A stretch of DNA of 64,000 bases from Arthrobacter frigidicola (GCA_003602285.1 QZVU01000001.1:868001-932000), one strand, 5' to 3'. Counted from the stretch's first letter, positions 8,487 through 22,206 are shown. The notes: generated by a model from the letters alone, not told the origin. Program-made: numbers and translations.

Positions 8487-10145
8487 CTACGCGGAGAGGT
8501 CCCGGCGGCGGAACGCCGGGACCGCCGCCGCCAGCAGCACCAGGGCGGTGAGGCCAATCAGCACCAGCGGGGTGCCGTTCAGCGGAACCGAAGGCACCGA
8601 CGGCACCAGGCCGAACGGTTCGGCATCAAGAAGGGTCTCCGGGAGCCGGAGGATCGGCCCGTAAAGGCCGATCAGCAGCGAGGCGATGAGGATCAGCCAC
8701 ACCCACCACGAACCCGTCCGCAGGCCGTAGGCCAGCGCCGCCAGAGCCGCGAAGCAGGAAACCAGGGGGAGGTAGGCCAGGGACGCCGCGGTGACGTCCA
8801 GCGCCAGGTTCCCCGCGTCCGGTCCGACGGCGGACGCCGCCCCGGCTCCCAGCCCGAAGCCGGCGGCCAGCAGCAGCACCGCGTCCGCCGCGAGGGTGAC
8901 GGCGAGGCAGTGAAGCAGCAGCCGAGCCCGTCCTGCCCCGGCAGCCAGCAGCAGCGCGGTGCGCCCCGAGTCCTCCTCCCGGCGCAGCCGGTTCACCGTG
9001 ACCACCGCATGGACGGCGACCGCCATCGCAAAGTATCGAAGGAACGCCGACAGGGCTGCCCGCAGGGCATCCCCGCCCGTCGTGCCCCCGATCACCACGG
9101 CGAGTTCGGGCCGGGCCTCGAAGCTCTCAACGATGGTCTGGCCCATCGACCCGGTGAGCAGGGCAAAGGCGAAGAGGCCGAGGCACCAGCTGAGGATGCT
9201 GCCGCGCTCGAGCCGAAGCACCAGCCCCGCGGGCGAGGCCAGGGCCCGCGAGGCGCGGCTGGGACCCGGGCGGGCGGCGAGCAGGCCCGCCCCGAGGTCG
9301 CGCCGGGAGGCCAGCAGGTACGCGGCCAGGCAGAGCAGCGCGGCGAGGACCACCGAGGGCAGCAGCGGCCACCAGCGCAGGTCGACGAAGGCCCGGGTCT
9401 GCTGGCTCCATCCGATCGGCGAGAGCCAGGACAACGCACTTCCGCCGACGCGCTGCGCGTCGCCGATCCCGCGGAGGAGGTAGGCAAGTCCGAGGGCCCC
9501 TCCCGACAGGCCGGTGGCGCCGCGGGCCGACTGGCTGAGCTGGGAGGTCACCGCGGCTCCTGCGCCGAAGACAAGGCCGACGGCCGCGACCCCGGCGGCA
9601 AGGGCGAGCGAGTCGGCACCGGCAAGCCCGTTGCCTAGCATCGCGGCGGCCAGGATGACGGCGACGGCGCCATTTGCCACCAGCAAAGCACCGAGCGCGG
9701 CCGTGAGCGGGGCGTACCGCCCCACGACGCCCGCCCGCACCAGTTCGGCCCGCCCGGATTCCTCCTCGGCCCGGGTGTGCCGGACCACCAGGAAAATTGA
9801 CATCAGCGCCGCCGCGACCGCCAGCACGCCCAGCACCTCGTTGGCGAGCATGGCGCCCAGCGTATAGTTCTCCAGCCCGTACCCCGGACCGGAAAGCAGC
9901 GCGCCGGAGGGGTCCTTCAGGATCGCGGCTCGGGTCTGCAGGGCGGCCTGGTCCGGGTAGGCCAGCGGAAGGACCGCGCCGAAGTAGCCGACGAGTCCGC
10001 CCAGTGCCAGGGCCCAGAGCGGGATCCGGAGCCGGTCCCGCAGCAGGGCAAAACGGAACAGCCGCCCCGTTCCGGCGAGGGCGCCGGCGGCGCGGGCGCC
10101 CTGGAGCCCGTCCTGCTGCCCCCGGGAAGGGGCCTCCGTGCTCAT
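8487..10145 (-). CDS. ABC exporter permease, large two-bundle type
   Basis: 552 residues with about twelve membrane segments in two similar halves, the layout of permeases annotated as polyketide or multidrug exporters (ABC-2 type). The start ATG overlaps the stop of the upstream ATPase gene by 4 bases, so the two are translationally coupled and form one transporter. The product acts in the cytoplasmic membrane. The substrate is unknown; the TetR gene at the head of the operon suggests that a toxic compound induces it. Confidence 0.9.
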   Translation of the reverse strand: MSTEAPSRGQQDGLQGARAAGALAGTGRLFRFALLRDRLRIPLWALALGGLVGYFGAVLPLAYPDQAALQTRAAILKDPSGALLSGPGYGLENYTLGAMLANEVLGVLAVAAALMSIFLVVRHTRAEEESGRAELVRAGVVGRYAPLTAALGALLVANGAVAVILAAAMLGNGLAGADSLALAAGVAAVGLVFGAGAAVTSQLSQSARGATGLSGGALGLAYLLRGIGDAQRVGGSALSWLSPIGWSQQTRAFVDLRWWPLLPSVVLAALLCLAAYLLASRRDLGAGLLAARPGPSRASRALASPAGLVLRLERGSILSWCLGLFAFALLTGSMGQTIVESFEARPELAVVIGGTTGGDALRAALSAFLRYFAMAVAVHAVVTVNRLRREEDSGRTALLLAAGAGRARLLLHCLAVTLAADAVLLLAAGFGLGAGAASAVGPDAGNLALDVTAASLAYLPLVSCFAALAALAYGLRTGSWWVWLILIASLLIGLYGPILRLPETLLDAEPFGLVPSVPSVPLNGTPLVLIGLTALVLLAAAVPAFRRRDLSA

Positions 10146-11044
10146 GGGCGTGCGCCCTGCGCGTCCGGACTGTACTGATGGACAAACAGTTCCTCGAGGG
10201 TGGGCGGCGTCGAGGTAAAGCTGCGGATGTCCAACGGCAGCAGATGCTCAAGCACCGCGGGCAGGGCGCCGTCCTCGACGCTGAAAAGCAGGCGCTCGCC
10301 GTCCCGGCGGATGTCGTGGACGCCCGGCAGCAGGGCGACACCCGACGGGTCCTTCCCGCACACCACGGACACCGCTGCTCGGGCCAGGTGCCGCAGCTCA
10401 CTGAGCGCGCCGGACTGAACGGTCCGCCCCTGCCGGATGATCGTCACCCGGTCGCAGAGGGTCTCCACCTCGGCGAGGAGGTGGCTTGAGAGCAGCACGG
10501 TGCGTTCGGCTGCCTTGGCCTCCCGGACGCAGTCCTGGAACACCCGCTCCATCAGGGGATCGAGGCCGGAGGTGGGCTCGTCGAGCACGAGAAGTTCGAC
10601 GTCGCTGGCAAGCGCTGCCACGAGTGCGACCTTCTGCCGGTTTCCCTTGGAGTACGTCCGGGCCTTCCTGCTCGGGTCGAGATCGAAGCGCTCGAGGAGT
10701 TCGCTGCGGCGCCTGTTGTCGGCGCCGCCGCGCAGGCTCACGAGGAGGTCGATCGCCTCGCCGCCGGTGATCTTCGGCCACAGGTTCACATCCCCGGGAA
10801 CATAGGAAAGCCTGCGGTGGAGCCGCACAGCTTCGGCCCAGGGGTCCTCCCCGAAAAGCCGAACGGTCCCGGAGTCGGCCTTCGCTGCGCCGAGGAGGAC
10901 CCGGATGGTGGTTGACTTGCCGGCTCCATTGGGGCCGAGGAAGCCGTGCACCTCGCCGGCCTCAAGCCGCAGGTCCAATTCGTCCAGTGCCCGGACGGCA
11001 CCGAAGTTCTTGCTCAGTTTGTGCACGTCAATGACGGGGCTCAC
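10142..11044 (-). CDS. ABC transporter ATP-binding protein (drug exporter type)
   Basis: 300 residues. Walker A is GPNGAGKSTT (near residue 38), the signature is YSKGNRQKV (near 136), Walker B is LLVLDEPTSGLDP (near 156) and the switch His is in LLSSHLLAEVE. A C-terminal extension of about 75 residues is typical of the DrrA-like group. It powers the permease encoded just downstream. It lies 27 bases after the TetR gene on the same strand. Confidence 0.93.
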   Translation of the reverse strand: MSPVIDVHKLSKNFGAVRALDELDLRLEAGEVHGFLGPNGAGKSTTIRVLLGAAKADSGTVRLFGEDPWAEAVRLHRRLSYVPGDVNLWPKITGGEAIDLLVSLRGGADNRRRSELLERFDLDPSRKARTYSKGNRQKVALVAALASDVELLVLDEPTSGLDPLMERVFQDCVREAKAAERTVLLSSHLLAEVETLCDRVTIIRQGRTVQSGALSELRHLARAAVSVVCGKDPSGVALLPGVHDIRRDGERLLFSVEDGALPAVLEHLLPLDIRSFTSTPPTLEELFVHQYSPDAQGARP

Positions 11045-11071
11045 GGGATGCTCCTGGTGGAAGGGCCGGGG

Positions 11072-11752
11072 TCAGCGGGGGGATTCTTCCTGTGGAGGGT
11101 CCGGCACGTACATCAGGTAGGAGTCGAGCATGGAGCGGTCGGTGGTGAGCCCCTGGGAGAAGAGTTCGAGGGTCGGCGAGGCATGGCGTTCGAGGTAGCC
11201 GCGCAGGATCGATGAAAAATCGTGGGGGTCCTGCGGCGGGTGCACGCTGAGATCGAGCAGCACCGAACCGAACCCCTGCAGGGCCAGGCAGCGGGCACGG
11301 GCCTTCTCATCCCGGGAGGGGCGGATGGTGCCCGCTGCCACTCCTTCGGCGAGCCACCCCTCCACCTCCTCGGCGAAGTGGTCGAGGAAGGACCCGGCGG
11401 CGGATCCGCCCTCCTGGAGGCAGCGGATGGCGTAGGCCAGGAGGTGCGCGGACTCCTCGACGGTGGCCAGGCCCATCAGGCCCTCGACCGCCGCCGGCCC
11501 TCCCGTGGCCTGGCTCTTGTAGGAGCGGATCTGCTCGAGGACGTAGCCGTCGCAGGCTTCCCGGAGCCCGTCCTTGGAGCCGAAGTGGTGAAGGACGAGG
11601 GCCGGGCTCACCCCGGTCTCCCGGGCGATGGCGCGCAGTCCCACCCGAAAGCCGTCGCGCCCGTACAGCCGGACCGCGGCGTCGCGGAGACGTGCCCTGG
11701 CCGTCCGGTCCTCCGGGCGGTCAGCTCGAAGATACGCGTCGGCTGAACGCAT
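11072..11752 (-). CDS. TetR family regulator of the ABC exporter operon
   Basis: About 226 residues. The HTH is LRAIARETGVSPALVLHHFGSKDGLREA, followed by a TetR_C-type ligand domain with a Met/Asp/Pro-rich tail (YLMYVPDPPQEESPR). It heads a three-gene minus-strand operon with the exporter ATPase and permease. Four in-frame starts are possible (GTG 11776, ATG 11770, 11761, 11752). I use 11752 because a -10-like TAGCAT (11765-11760) lies 7 bases before it, consistent with a leaderless mRNA, and because a palindrome spans this point. Probable local repressor and autorepressor. Confidence 0.85.
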   Translation of the reverse strand: MRSADAYLRADRPEDRTARARLRDAAVRLYGRDGFRVGLRAIARETGVSPALVLHHFGSKDGLREACDGYVLEQIRSYKSQATGGPAAVEGLMGLATVEESAHLLAYAIRCLQEGGSAAGSFLDHFAEEVEGWLAEGVAAGTIRPSRDEKARARCLALQGFGSVLLDLSVHPPQDPHDFSSILRGYLERHASPTLELFSQGLTTDRSMLDSYLMYVPDPPQEESPR

Positions 11753-11759
11753 GTTCAGC
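11742..11759 (-). promoter_or_regulatory. Likely TetR operator
   Basis: Perfect inverted repeat GCTGAAC-N4-GTTCAGC. It overlaps the putative transcription start and first codons of the TetR gene and sits just after the -10-like TAGCAT on the minus strand. The size and position fit autorepression by the TetR protein and therefore control of the exporter operon. Inference from symmetry and location. Confidence 0.55.
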
Positions 11760-11832
11760 ATGCTAACCATCCGCACCGGGGCGCACTAGGGCCGAAAGGA
11801 CCGGTCCTGTCCCGGGCGGGGCCCGGCAGGGC

Positions 11833-13077
11833 TCAGGGGCGTGCCGAGGCCAGCGAGAAGAGCCGCGACCTGTGGTGGGTCGCCGAATCCAGGAGTGCGC
11901 GTTCCTCGGCGGCATGCGCGGCCCGTGGCCGGCCGTTGACCATCCGCTGACGGGTGAAGGCGAGCCGGGTGGCAGCCCGGATGAAGGCCTTCATCTCGCT
12001 GCGGGCGCCGAACGACCCCGCCCAAGCGAGGGCCTGGGTCCGCCCCGGGCCGGTGGCGAGCATCGACACCTCCTGGGGGGTGAACCAGCCGGCGTCGACA
12101 TAGTCACCGAGCCGGGATTCGGTCAGCCGGCGCTCGGCCCGCCGGATCAGCACCACCGCGACGATCGCCACGCAGAACAGCGGGACCTGGACGAGCAGGT
12201 AGAAGGAGAAGAAATCGTCGAACAGCAGCACCGTCCCGCCGTTCCAGAGCATGTGCCCGGCAATGGCGGGAACCAGGCCAAAGAGGAAGGCCGGCAGCAC
12301 CCGGGCCGGGCCGCCGCCCCGGCTGACCGCCCGCCCCACCACGAAGCCCAGGGCGGCGGTGAACATCACGTGGGCAAACGGCGAGAACAGCCCGCGCAGC
12401 ACAAACACGCCGACGACCGCACCCAGGGATCCCGACTCGAGGATGGCCGAACTGAAGTAGAGGATGTTCTCGGTGAAGGCGAAACCCGCGGCGATGGTGC
12501 CGGCATAGACGATGCCGTCCACCGGCCCATCGAAGTGGCTGCGCCGGGAGTAGACAAGGATCAGCACCCCGAGTCCCTTGGCGAATTCCTCGACGACCGG
12601 GGCCTGCAGCACCGGGCCGATGATGTCGGTCGGGGTTGAGTTCAGCGCCACGCTGAGCAGGCCAAGGACGTAGTTGCCCAGCAGCAGCGTAACGACCACC
12701 GAGATCCCCGCACCCCACAGGAAGGCGAACAGCAGCGCCCCGCGGGGCTCCGGATCCCAGCGGTCGATCCAGCCGATGCCGAGGGCGCAGATGGCCAGCG
12801 GCACCAGTGCCAGCACCGCGCACAGCACCAGCGCCGTCGTGCCAAGGGACTGCGACAGGAACCAGGCGAGCGCCGCGAGCACCAGCGCGGTGACGAACAG
12901 CAGCACGACGTTGAGGGCGCCGGATCCGCGCCTCACGGGCCGGTTCCACACCGGAGGCGGGGGAGCAGGTTGGTTCCACTGGGGCGCCGGCGGTGCCGGG
13001 TGCTGGGTGGAGGCCTCCCACCAGGAAAGCCCCTGGGGGCCGGGGCGGGCCGAGCCGGACGGATCGTAAAGCGACAT
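11833..13077 (-). CDS. PrsW family intramembrane metalloprotease
   Basis: 414 residues. A Pro/Trp-rich cytosolic N-terminus is followed by about eight membrane segments. The PrsW motifs are present: [12 protein letters not shown] (the EE pair near residue 161), [38 protein letters not shown] and [10 protein letters not shown], supplying Glu/His metal ligands. PrsW proteases cleave membrane anti-sigma factors or other membrane proteins. The C-terminal 110 residues are soluble and not recognised. No anti-sigma gene is adjacent. TAGTCT (13089-13084) lies 6 bases before the ATG, so the mRNA may be leaderless. It is divergent from the pyr operon. Confidence 0.88.
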   Translation of the reverse strand: MSLYDPSGSARPGPQGLSWWEASTQHPAPPAPQWNQPAPPPPVWNRPVRRGSGALNVVLLFVTALVLAALAWFLSQSLGTTALVLCAVLALVPLAICALGIGWIDRWDPEPRGALLFAFLWGAGISVVVTLLLGNYVLGLLSVALNSTPTDIIGPVLQAPVVEEFAKGLGVLILVYSRRSHFDGPVDGIVYAGTIAAGFAFTENILYFSSAILESGSLGAVVGVFVLRGLFSPFAHVMFTAALGFVVGRAVSRGGGPARVLPAFLFGLVPAIAGHMLWNGGTVLLFDDFFSFYLLVQVPLFCVAIVAVVLIRRAERRLTESRLGDYVDAGWFTPQEVSMLATGPGRTQALAWAGSFGARSEMKAFIRAATRLAFTRQRMVNGRPRAAHAAEERALLDSATHHRSRLFSLASARP

Positions 13078-13106
13078 ACGCCCAGACTATTCGCCGTGAG
13101 TCCTGT

Positions 13107-13112
13107 GATACT
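13107..13112 (+). promoter_or_regulatory. Candidate -10 of the pyr operon promoter
   Basis: GATACT preceded by TG one base upstream (extended -10 form). It would start transcription near 13119 and give a 5' leader of about 55 bases that contains the PyrR loop and the Shine-Dalgarno sequence. No good -35 is visible. Confidence 0.4.
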
Positions 13113-13138
13113 TTTGAGAACGCAGCCAACCTTTAAAT

Positions 13139-13168
13139 GCCGTCCTGTGAGGCGGGGAAGGAGGAAGC
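13139..13168 (+). promoter_or_regulatory. PyrR-binding RNA loop adjoining the pyrR Shine-Dalgarno sequence
   Basis: GTCCTGTGAGGC at 13142-13153 matches the PyrR-binding consensus RUCCNGNGAGGY known from Bacillus pyr leaders. It is closed by GCC (13139-13141) pairing with GGC (13151-13153). The ribosome-binding site GGAAGGAGG (13156-13164) follows after two bases. No terminator hairpin is present in the leader. This fits PyrR acting on translation initiation, as described for Mycobacterium smegmatis, rather than on transcription attenuation. Confidence 0.7.
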
Positions 13169-13173
13169 GTGAT

Positions 13174-13761
13174 ATGACCGTGCCCGCACCGCATGCCGGA
13201 GCCGCACCGCGCGTTGTTCTCGCCGAAGCCGATATAGACCGCGCGCTCACCCGCATCGCCCACGAGATCCTCGAAGCCAACAAGGGCGCCTCCGATCTTG
13301 TGCTCCTCGGTATTCCCCGCAGGGGCTACCCGCTCGCCCAGCGCCTCGCCCGCCGCATCGGCGCCGTCGATCCCTCAGTTGACCCCCGGGCCATCACCGG
13401 CCAGCTCGACGTCACTCTGTACCGGGACGACCTCCAGCGCAATCCCACCCGGCCGCCGCGGGCCACCCAGCTCCCGCCGACCGGGATTGACGAGAAAGTC
13501 GTGGTCCTCGTCGATGACGTCCTGTACTCCGGGCGGACCATCCGGGCCGCCCTTGACGCGCTGGCCGACCTGGGCCGGCCCCGCATCGTGCGGCTCGCCG
13601 TCCTGGTTGACCGCGGGCACCGGGAGCTTCCGATCCGCGCCGACCATGTGGGCAAGAACCTCCCGACCTCCTCGGCTGAGCGGGTCCGGGTGCACCTCGA
13701 GGAGATCGACACCGCCGGCGGACGCCCGGTGAACGAAGTGGTCATCGAGGGCGGCGCATGA
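13174..13761 (+). CDS. pyrR: PyrR, pyrimidine operon regulator/uracil phosphoribosyltransferase
   Basis: 195 residues. The PRPP-binding loop is [18 protein letters not shown] (near residue 110), with the family's IPRRGYPLA and Arg-rich RNA-binding surface residues. It binds UMP or UTP and an RNA loop in pyr mRNA, and may also make UMP from uracil. ATG 13174 has GGAGG at 13160-13164; the frame is open upstream but this start fits the family. The stop overlaps pyrB by 4 bases. It heads the de novo pyrimidine operon. Confidence 0.95.
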   Translation: MTVPAPHAGAAPRVVLAEADIDRALTRIAHEILEANKGASDLVLLGIPRRGYPLAQRLARRIGAVDPSVDPRAITGQLDVTLYRDDLQRNPTRPPRATQLPPTGIDEKVVVLVDDVLYSGRTIRAALDALADLGRPRIVRLAVLVDRGHRELPIRADHVGKNLPTSSAERVRVHLEEIDTAGGRPVNEVVIEGGA

Positions 13762-14789
13762 AGCACCTCCTCTCCACCCATGACCTCGCCCTGCACGACG
13801 CGCTGCGCCTGCTCGACACCGCCGAGGAGATGGCGGCCGTGGGCGAGCGCGAAATCAAGAAGCTGCCCGCCCTGCGCGGGCGCACCGTGGTGAACCTGTT
13901 CTACGAGGACTCGACGAGGACCCGGATCTCCTTCGAGGCCGCCGCCAAGCGGCTCTCCGCGGACGTCATCAACTTCGCCGCCAAGGGCTCCTCGGTCTCC
14001 AAGGGCGAATCACTCAAGGACACCGCCCAGACGCTCGAGGCGATGAGCGCCGACGCCGTCGTCATCCGCCACCCCGCCTCCGGCGCGCCCGCCCGCCTGG
14101 CCGCGTCGGGCTGGATCGACGCGGCGGTCCTCAACGCCGGCGACGGGACCCACGAGCACCCCACCCAGGCGCTGCTCGACGCCTTCACGCTCCGCCGCCA
14201 CTGGGCGAAGGTGGCCGGCACCGGCTCTCCCGGCAGCGACCTCACCGGCATGCGGGTCCTGATTGTGGGGGACATCCTCCACTCCCGTGTTGCCCGCTCG
14301 AATGTGTGGCTCCTGAAGACCCTCGGTGCGGAGGTGACCCTGGTGGGCCCGCCCACCCTGCTCCCCGTGGGGGTCGACACCTGGCCCTGCACCGTCCGGT
14401 ACAACCTGGACGAGGCGCTCGCCGACCGCCCCGACGCCGTCATGATGCTCCGGCTGCAGGCCGAACGGATGAACGCAGCCTTCTTCCCCTCCACCCGGGA
14501 GTACTCCCGGCGCTGGGGGTTTGACGACGCCCGCCTCGCGGCGCTCGACACCCTTGGCCTCGGCGACACGGTCATCATGCATCCCGGACCCATGAACCGC
14601 GGCCTGGAAATCTCGGCCGCCGCGGCGGACTCGGTCCGCTCCACCGTGCTGGCCCAGGTGCGCAACGGCGTCTCGGTGCGCATGGCCGCACTGTACCTGC
14701 TGCTTGCCGGCGGCACCCATGACCACCCGGCCGCGCCGACCGTCCGCGAGAACCCCGCACTTTCCCCCACGAAGGAGCCCGCAGTATGA
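13758..14789 (+). CDS. pyrB: Aspartate carbamoyltransferase catalytic subunit
   Basis: 343 residues. The carbamoyl phosphate loop is [12 protein letters not shown] (near residue 52), with [10 protein letters not shown] in the second half and [11 protein letters not shown] near the C-terminus. It joins carbamoyl phosphate and aspartate, the second step of pyrimidine synthesis. Start and stop overlap pyrR and pyrC by 4 bases each. No pyrI regulatory gene is present, as usual in this group. Confidence 0.97.
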   Translation: MKHLLSTHDLALHDALRLLDTAEEMAAVGEREIKKLPALRGRTVVNLFYEDSTRTRISFEAAAKRLSADVINFAAKGSSVSKGESLKDTAQTLEAMSADAVVIRHPASGAPARLAASGWIDAAVLNAGDGTHEHPTQALLDAFTLRRHWAKVAGTGSPGSDLTGMRVLIVGDILHSRVARSNVWLLKTLGAEVTLVGPPTLLPVGVDTWPCTVRYNLDEALADRPDAVMMLRLQAERMNAAFFPSTREYSRRWGFDDARLAALDTLGLGDTVIMHPGPMNRGLEISAAAADSVRSTVLAQVRNGVSVRMAALYLLLAGGTHDHPAAPTVRENPALSPTKEPAV

Positions 14790-16141
14790 CCGGTGCAGAA
14801 CCGACACCTGGAAACGGGTACCTGATCCGGGGCGCCTCCCCGCTGGGCGGACCCCGCCAGGACCTGCTGATCCGGGACGGACTCATCGCGCGGGTCGGCC
14901 CCGGCGCCGCCCCGGACCCCGGAACCCGGGTGATCGACGCCGATGGGCTGATCGCCCTGCCCGGCATGGTGGACCTCCACACCCACCTGCGCGAGCCCGG
15001 CCGGGAGGACGCCGAAACGGTCGAGACCGGATCGCGTGCCGCCGCACTGGGCGGGTTCACCGCGGTGCACGCCATGGCCAACAGTTCGCCGGTGGCCGAC
15101 ACCGCCGGCGTCGTCGAACAGGTGTACAGCCTCGGCGAGCGCGCGGGCTGGGTCGAGGTCCGCCCGGTCGGCGCCGTCACCGTCGGGCTGGCGGGGGAGC
15201 GGATGGCCGAACTCGGCGCCATGGCCGAATCCCGCGCTCGGGTGCGCGTCTTCTCCGACGACGGCATCTGCGTCTCCGACCCCGTCCTGATGCGCCGTGC
15301 GCTCGAGTACGTGAAGGCCTTCGACGGAGTGATCGCCCAGCACGCCCAGGAGCCCCGGCTCACCGAGGGGGCGCAGATGAACGAGGGGGAGGTCTCCGCC
15401 GTCCTGGGCCTGACCGGCTGGCCGGCGGTCGCCGAGGAGAGCATCATCGCGCGCGACGTGCTCCTGGCCCAGCACGTGAACTCCCGGCTGCACGTCTGCC
15501 ACGTCTCCACCGCCGGGTCCGTCGAGATCCTGCGCTGGGCCAAGGCCCGCGGCATCAGCGTCACCGCCGAAGTCACCCCGCACCACCTGCTGCTCACCGA
15601 CGATCTCGTGCGCAGCTACAACCCCGTCTATAAGGTGAACCCGCCCCTGCGCACCGCCGACGACGTGCAGGCCCTGCGTGAGGCCCTCGCCGACGGCACC
15701 ATCGACGCCGTCGGAACCGACCACGCCCCGCACCCCAGCGAACACAAGGAATGCGAGTGGGCGCAGGCGGCCATGGGCATGACCGGCCTGGAGACCGCCC
15801 TGTCCGTGGTGCAGCACGCCATGGTGGAGACCGGACTGTTGGACTGGGAGGGCTTCGCCCGCGTCACCTCCACCCGGCCCGCGGAGATCGGGCGGCTGGC
15901 CCACCAGGGCAGGCCGCTGGCCGAGGGCGAACCGGCCAATCTCATCCTGGTTGACCCGGCGGCGCGGTGGACGGTCGATCCGCATCGGATGGCGACCATG
16001 GGGCGCAACAGTCCCTTCGCCGGGCTCCAGCTCCCCGGCCGGGTCTCGGCCACGTTCTACCGCGGCCACCCCACCGTCCTCGACGGCGCCCTCAATACGC
16101 CGCTTACCCCTGCTGCAAAGGAAACCGCGTGGACTGGCTAG
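14786..16141 (+). CDS. pyrC: Dihydroorotase (class I)
   Basis: 451 residues. Zinc ligands are visible in [11 protein letters not shown] (H65, H67), in FSDDG (the Asp of class I enzymes), in HVCHVST and in VGTDHAPH. It closes carbamoyl aspartate to dihydroorotate. It overlaps pyrB by 4 bases and the next gene by 13 bases. Length is normal for the class. Confidence 0.96.
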   Translation: MTGAEPTPGNGYLIRGASPLGGPRQDLLIRDGLIARVGPGAAPDPGTRVIDADGLIALPGMVDLHTHLREPGREDAETVETGSRAAALGGFTAVHAMANSSPVADTAGVVEQVYSLGERAGWVEVRPVGAVTVGLAGERMAELGAMAESRARVRVFSDDGICVSDPVLMRRALEYVKAFDGVIAQHAQEPRLTEGAQMNEGEVSAVLGLTGWPAVAEESIIARDVLLAQHVNSRLHVCHVSTAGSVEILRWAKARGISVTAEVTPHHLLLTDDLVRSYNPVYKVNPPLRTADDVQALREALADGTIDAVGTDHAPHPSEHKECEWAQAAMGMTGLETALSVVQHAMVETGLLDWEGFARVTSTRPAEIGRLAHQGRPLAEGEPANLILVDPAARWTVDPHRMATMGRNSPFAGLQLPGRVSATFYRGHPTVLDGALNTPLTPAAKETAWTG

Positions 16142-16662
16142 GCCCGCTCAGCCTCACCCTCCTGATCGTCGGTGCCGTCTTCGCCCTGATGGCCGTGGGT
16201 TGGCGCAACCGCCTGCGCCGGCAGGCCGCGGTGCCCGCCCCGCCTGCCGTGCCGGCCGATCCCGGCCCGGAGCTGTACCGGACCGAGGGCCAGTACGTGG
16301 CCACGACGACGGCGGGGGACTGGCTCGACCGCCTCGCCGTCCACGGCCTGGGGGTGCGCTCCGAGGCGGTCGTCACGGTTCACCCCAACGGGGTCCTGCT
16401 GGCCCGCCGCGGCGCCCCGGACGTGTACGTGCCGCGCAGCGACCTCACCGGGGTCCGCCTCGAATCGGGCATGACCGGCAAATTCGTCGAAAAGAACGGC
16501 CTGGTCGTGCTCTCCTGGCGGCTCAACGGCGAAGGCGTCGACACCGGGTTCCGCACCCGCCACGCCACCGACAAGGCCCAGCTCCTCGCGGCGGTCGCCG
16601 CCCTCACCCCAGCCACCCCGAACGATTCCCCGACTGACCCCGAAGGCAGGAACTTCAAGTGA
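16129..16662 (+). CDS. Membrane-anchored PH-like domain protein of the pyr operon
   Basis: 177 residues. One N-terminal membrane helix ([17 protein letters not shown], residues 8-25) is followed by a linker and a compact beta-rich domain (about 50-160). The start GTG 16129 has AAAGGAAAC at 16118-16126; the frame is open upstream but no membrane helix is found there. It overlaps both pyrC (13 bases) and carA (4 bases), so it is an integral part of the operon. Related proteins lie at this place in other actinobacteria as far as I recall. Its role in pyrimidine metabolism is not known. Confidence 0.8.
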   Translation: MDWLGPLSLTLLIVGAVFALMAVGWRNRLRRQAAVPAPPAVPADPGPELYRTEGQYVATTTAGDWLDRLAVHGLGVRSEAVVTVHPNGVLLARRGAPDVYVPRSDLTGVRLESGMTGKFVEKNGLVVLSWRLNGEGVDTGFRTRHATDKAQLLAAVAALTPATPNDSPTDPEGRNFK

Positions 16663-17902
16663 ACCAACCCCCCACGTCCCCGGCAGCGGCGGTGCTCGTC
16701 CTTGAGGACGGCAGGTCCTTCCGCGGCCGCAGCTACGGCGCCGAGGGCACGGCCCTCGGTGAGGCGGTGTTCGCCACCGGCATGACCGGCTACCAGGAAA
16801 CCATCACCGACCCCTCCTACGCCCGCCAGCTCGTGGTGCAGACGGCACCCCACATCGGCAACACCGGGGTGAACGCCGACGACGCCGAGTCACGGCGTAT
16901 CTGGGTCGCCGGCTACATCGTGCGCGACGCGGCCCGCCGCCCGTCCAACTGGCGCTCCGAACTGAGCCTCGACGCCCAGCTCCGCGACCAGGGCGTCGTC
17001 GGCATCGAGGGTGTTGACACCCGCGCCGTCACCCGCCACCTGCGGGAGCGCGGCGCGATGAAGGCCGGTATTTTCTCCGGCGCCGCCGCCTCGCTGCCCG
17101 CGGCGCAGCTGCTTGAGCAGGTCCAGGCGCAGCAGTCCATGGCCGGAGCGCGCCTCGCGGAGGAGGTGAGTGCCGAGGCCGCCTACACCGTCGAGCCGGC
17201 CGACAATGGCTGGGAGGGCGAGCCGCGGTTCACCGTTGCCGCCCTCGACCTGGGCATCAAGACGATGACGCCGAAGCACTTCGCCAAGCGCGGCGTGCGC
17301 ACCGTCGTCTTCCCCGCGGACACCTCCTTCGAGGAGCTCACGGCGGCCGGCCCCGACGGCGTGTTCATGTCCAACGGACCCGGAGACCCCGCGACGGCCG
17401 ACGTCCAGGTCGCCCTGCTGCGCCGCGTGCTCGCCGAGCGCATCCCGTTCTTCGGCATCTGCTTCGGCAACCAGATCCTGGGCCGGGCCCTCGGGTTCGG
17501 CACCTACAAGCTCCAGTACGGTCACCGCGGGATCAATCAGCCCGTGCTTGACCGGCGGACCGGCAGGGTCGAAATCACCTCCCAGAACCATGGGTTCGCC
17601 GTCGATGCGCCCCTCGACGGCCCGGTCGAGGCGCCCCACGGCGGCTTTGGCCGCGTCGAGGTGAGCCATATCAGCCTCAACGACTCAGTCGTCGAGGGCC
17701 TCGCCTGCCTCGACGTGCCCGCCTTCTCCGTCCAGTACCACCCCGAAGCCGCGGCGGGTCCCCACGACTCGGCGTACCTCTTCGACCGCTTCATCGACCT
17801 GATGGCGGCAACCGCAGCGGACCCGAAGCAGGGCCCTCACTCCAGCTCCCCCTCGAGCACCCCCTTGAGCACCGCCCAGAGCACCCCCCAGGAAGAGAAC
17901 TG

Positions 17903-17903
<1 letters not shown>
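16659..17903 (+). CDS. carA: Carbamoyl-phosphate synthase small subunit (glutaminase)
   Basis: 414 residues. The N-terminal CPSase domain starts [15 protein letters not shown]. The class I amidotransferase has the nucleophile Cys in [12 protein letters not shown] (near residue 269) and the His-Glu pair in QYHPEAA. It supplies ammonia from glutamine to CarB. GTG start overlapping the previous gene by 4 bases; the stop overlaps carB by 1 base. The C-terminus has a Ser/Thr/Pro-rich tail of about 25 residues that the fold does not need. Confidence 0.96.
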
Positions 17904-21203
<3,300 letters not shown>

Positions 21204-21214
<11 letters not shown>

Positions 21215-22106
21215 CGCCCCCGGACACGACACCGCCCGCCCTGGCGGCGCGTCCCGCGAACCCTTCGGGGTGCGCCTCGCGGCCGCGCGGCGGCGCCGCG
21301 GCGGCCTGTGCATCGGGATCGACCCGCACCCGGCCCTGCTGGCGGCCTGGGACCTGCCGGACAGCCCGGCGGGCCTTGAGCGGTTCTCGCTGACGGCGCT
21401 GGAGGTCCTCGGGCCCGAGGCGGCGGCCCTGAAGCCGCAGGTGGCCCTGTACGAGCGGCACGGCTCCAAAGGCCTGGCCGTGCTCGAGACGCTGCTGGCC
21501 CGGGCGGCTGAGGCGGACGTGCTCACGATCGCCGATGCCAAACGGGGCGACATCGGCTCAACCATGACCGCCTATGCCCAGGCCTGGCTAGCCGAGGGCG
21601 CGCCGCTCGCCGCGGACGCCGTCACCCTCAACCCGTACCTCGGTTTCGAATCGCTGCGGCCGGCCCTCGACCTGGCCGAAGCCACCGGCCGGGGCGTGTT
21701 CGTTCTCGCCCTCACCTCCAACCCCGAGGGGGCCTCGGTGCAGCACGCCGGCGGCACGGAATCGGTGGCGTTGAGGATCGTGCGGGCCGCCGCTGCGGAA
21801 AACCGGGCGGCGTCGGCGGCCGGAGTCCCCGGATCCGTCGGCCTGGTCATCGGCGCGACCGTCGGGACCGCGGTGAAGTCCCTCGGCCTTGACCTCGGTG
21901 CGCTGAACGGGCCCATCCTCGCCCCCGGCGTGGGGGCCCAGGGTGCGGGCGCCCGCGAACTTGAGGCGGGCTTCGGGGCCGCCCGCCCCCTGGTGCTGCC
22001 GACCTCGAGCAGGGCCGTCCTCGCGGCGGGGCCGGATCCGGCACGGCTGCGGGAGGCCGCGCGCTCCGCCCGCCGGGAAGTTGATCCGCTCCCGGCAGTG
22101 GATTGA
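21204..22106 (+). CDS. pyrF: Orotidine 5'-phosphate decarboxylase (type 2)
   Basis: 300 residues. [13 protein letters not shown] (near residue 34) and the catalytic [13 protein letters not shown] (Lys-Asp pair, near 110) are typical of the longer, type 2 form found in actinobacteria and myxobacteria. It makes UMP from OMP, the last step of the pathway. It overlaps carB by 11 bases. pyrD and pyrE are not in the window. Confidence 0.95.
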
Positions 22107-22206
22107 TTTTGGGCCGAGCGAGGCGATAGGTTCAAAGCCAGCCCAATCCACCAGACCAGCGGTGACCGGTACTTCGCCGGCCGCCGTCTACTGCAGGGGA
22201 GCACTT

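Noticed and set aside
13901-16069. 722-codon open frame on the minus strand opposite pyrB and pyrC
   Set aside because: Shadow of two conserved enzymes; low-complexity composition and no recognisable domain.
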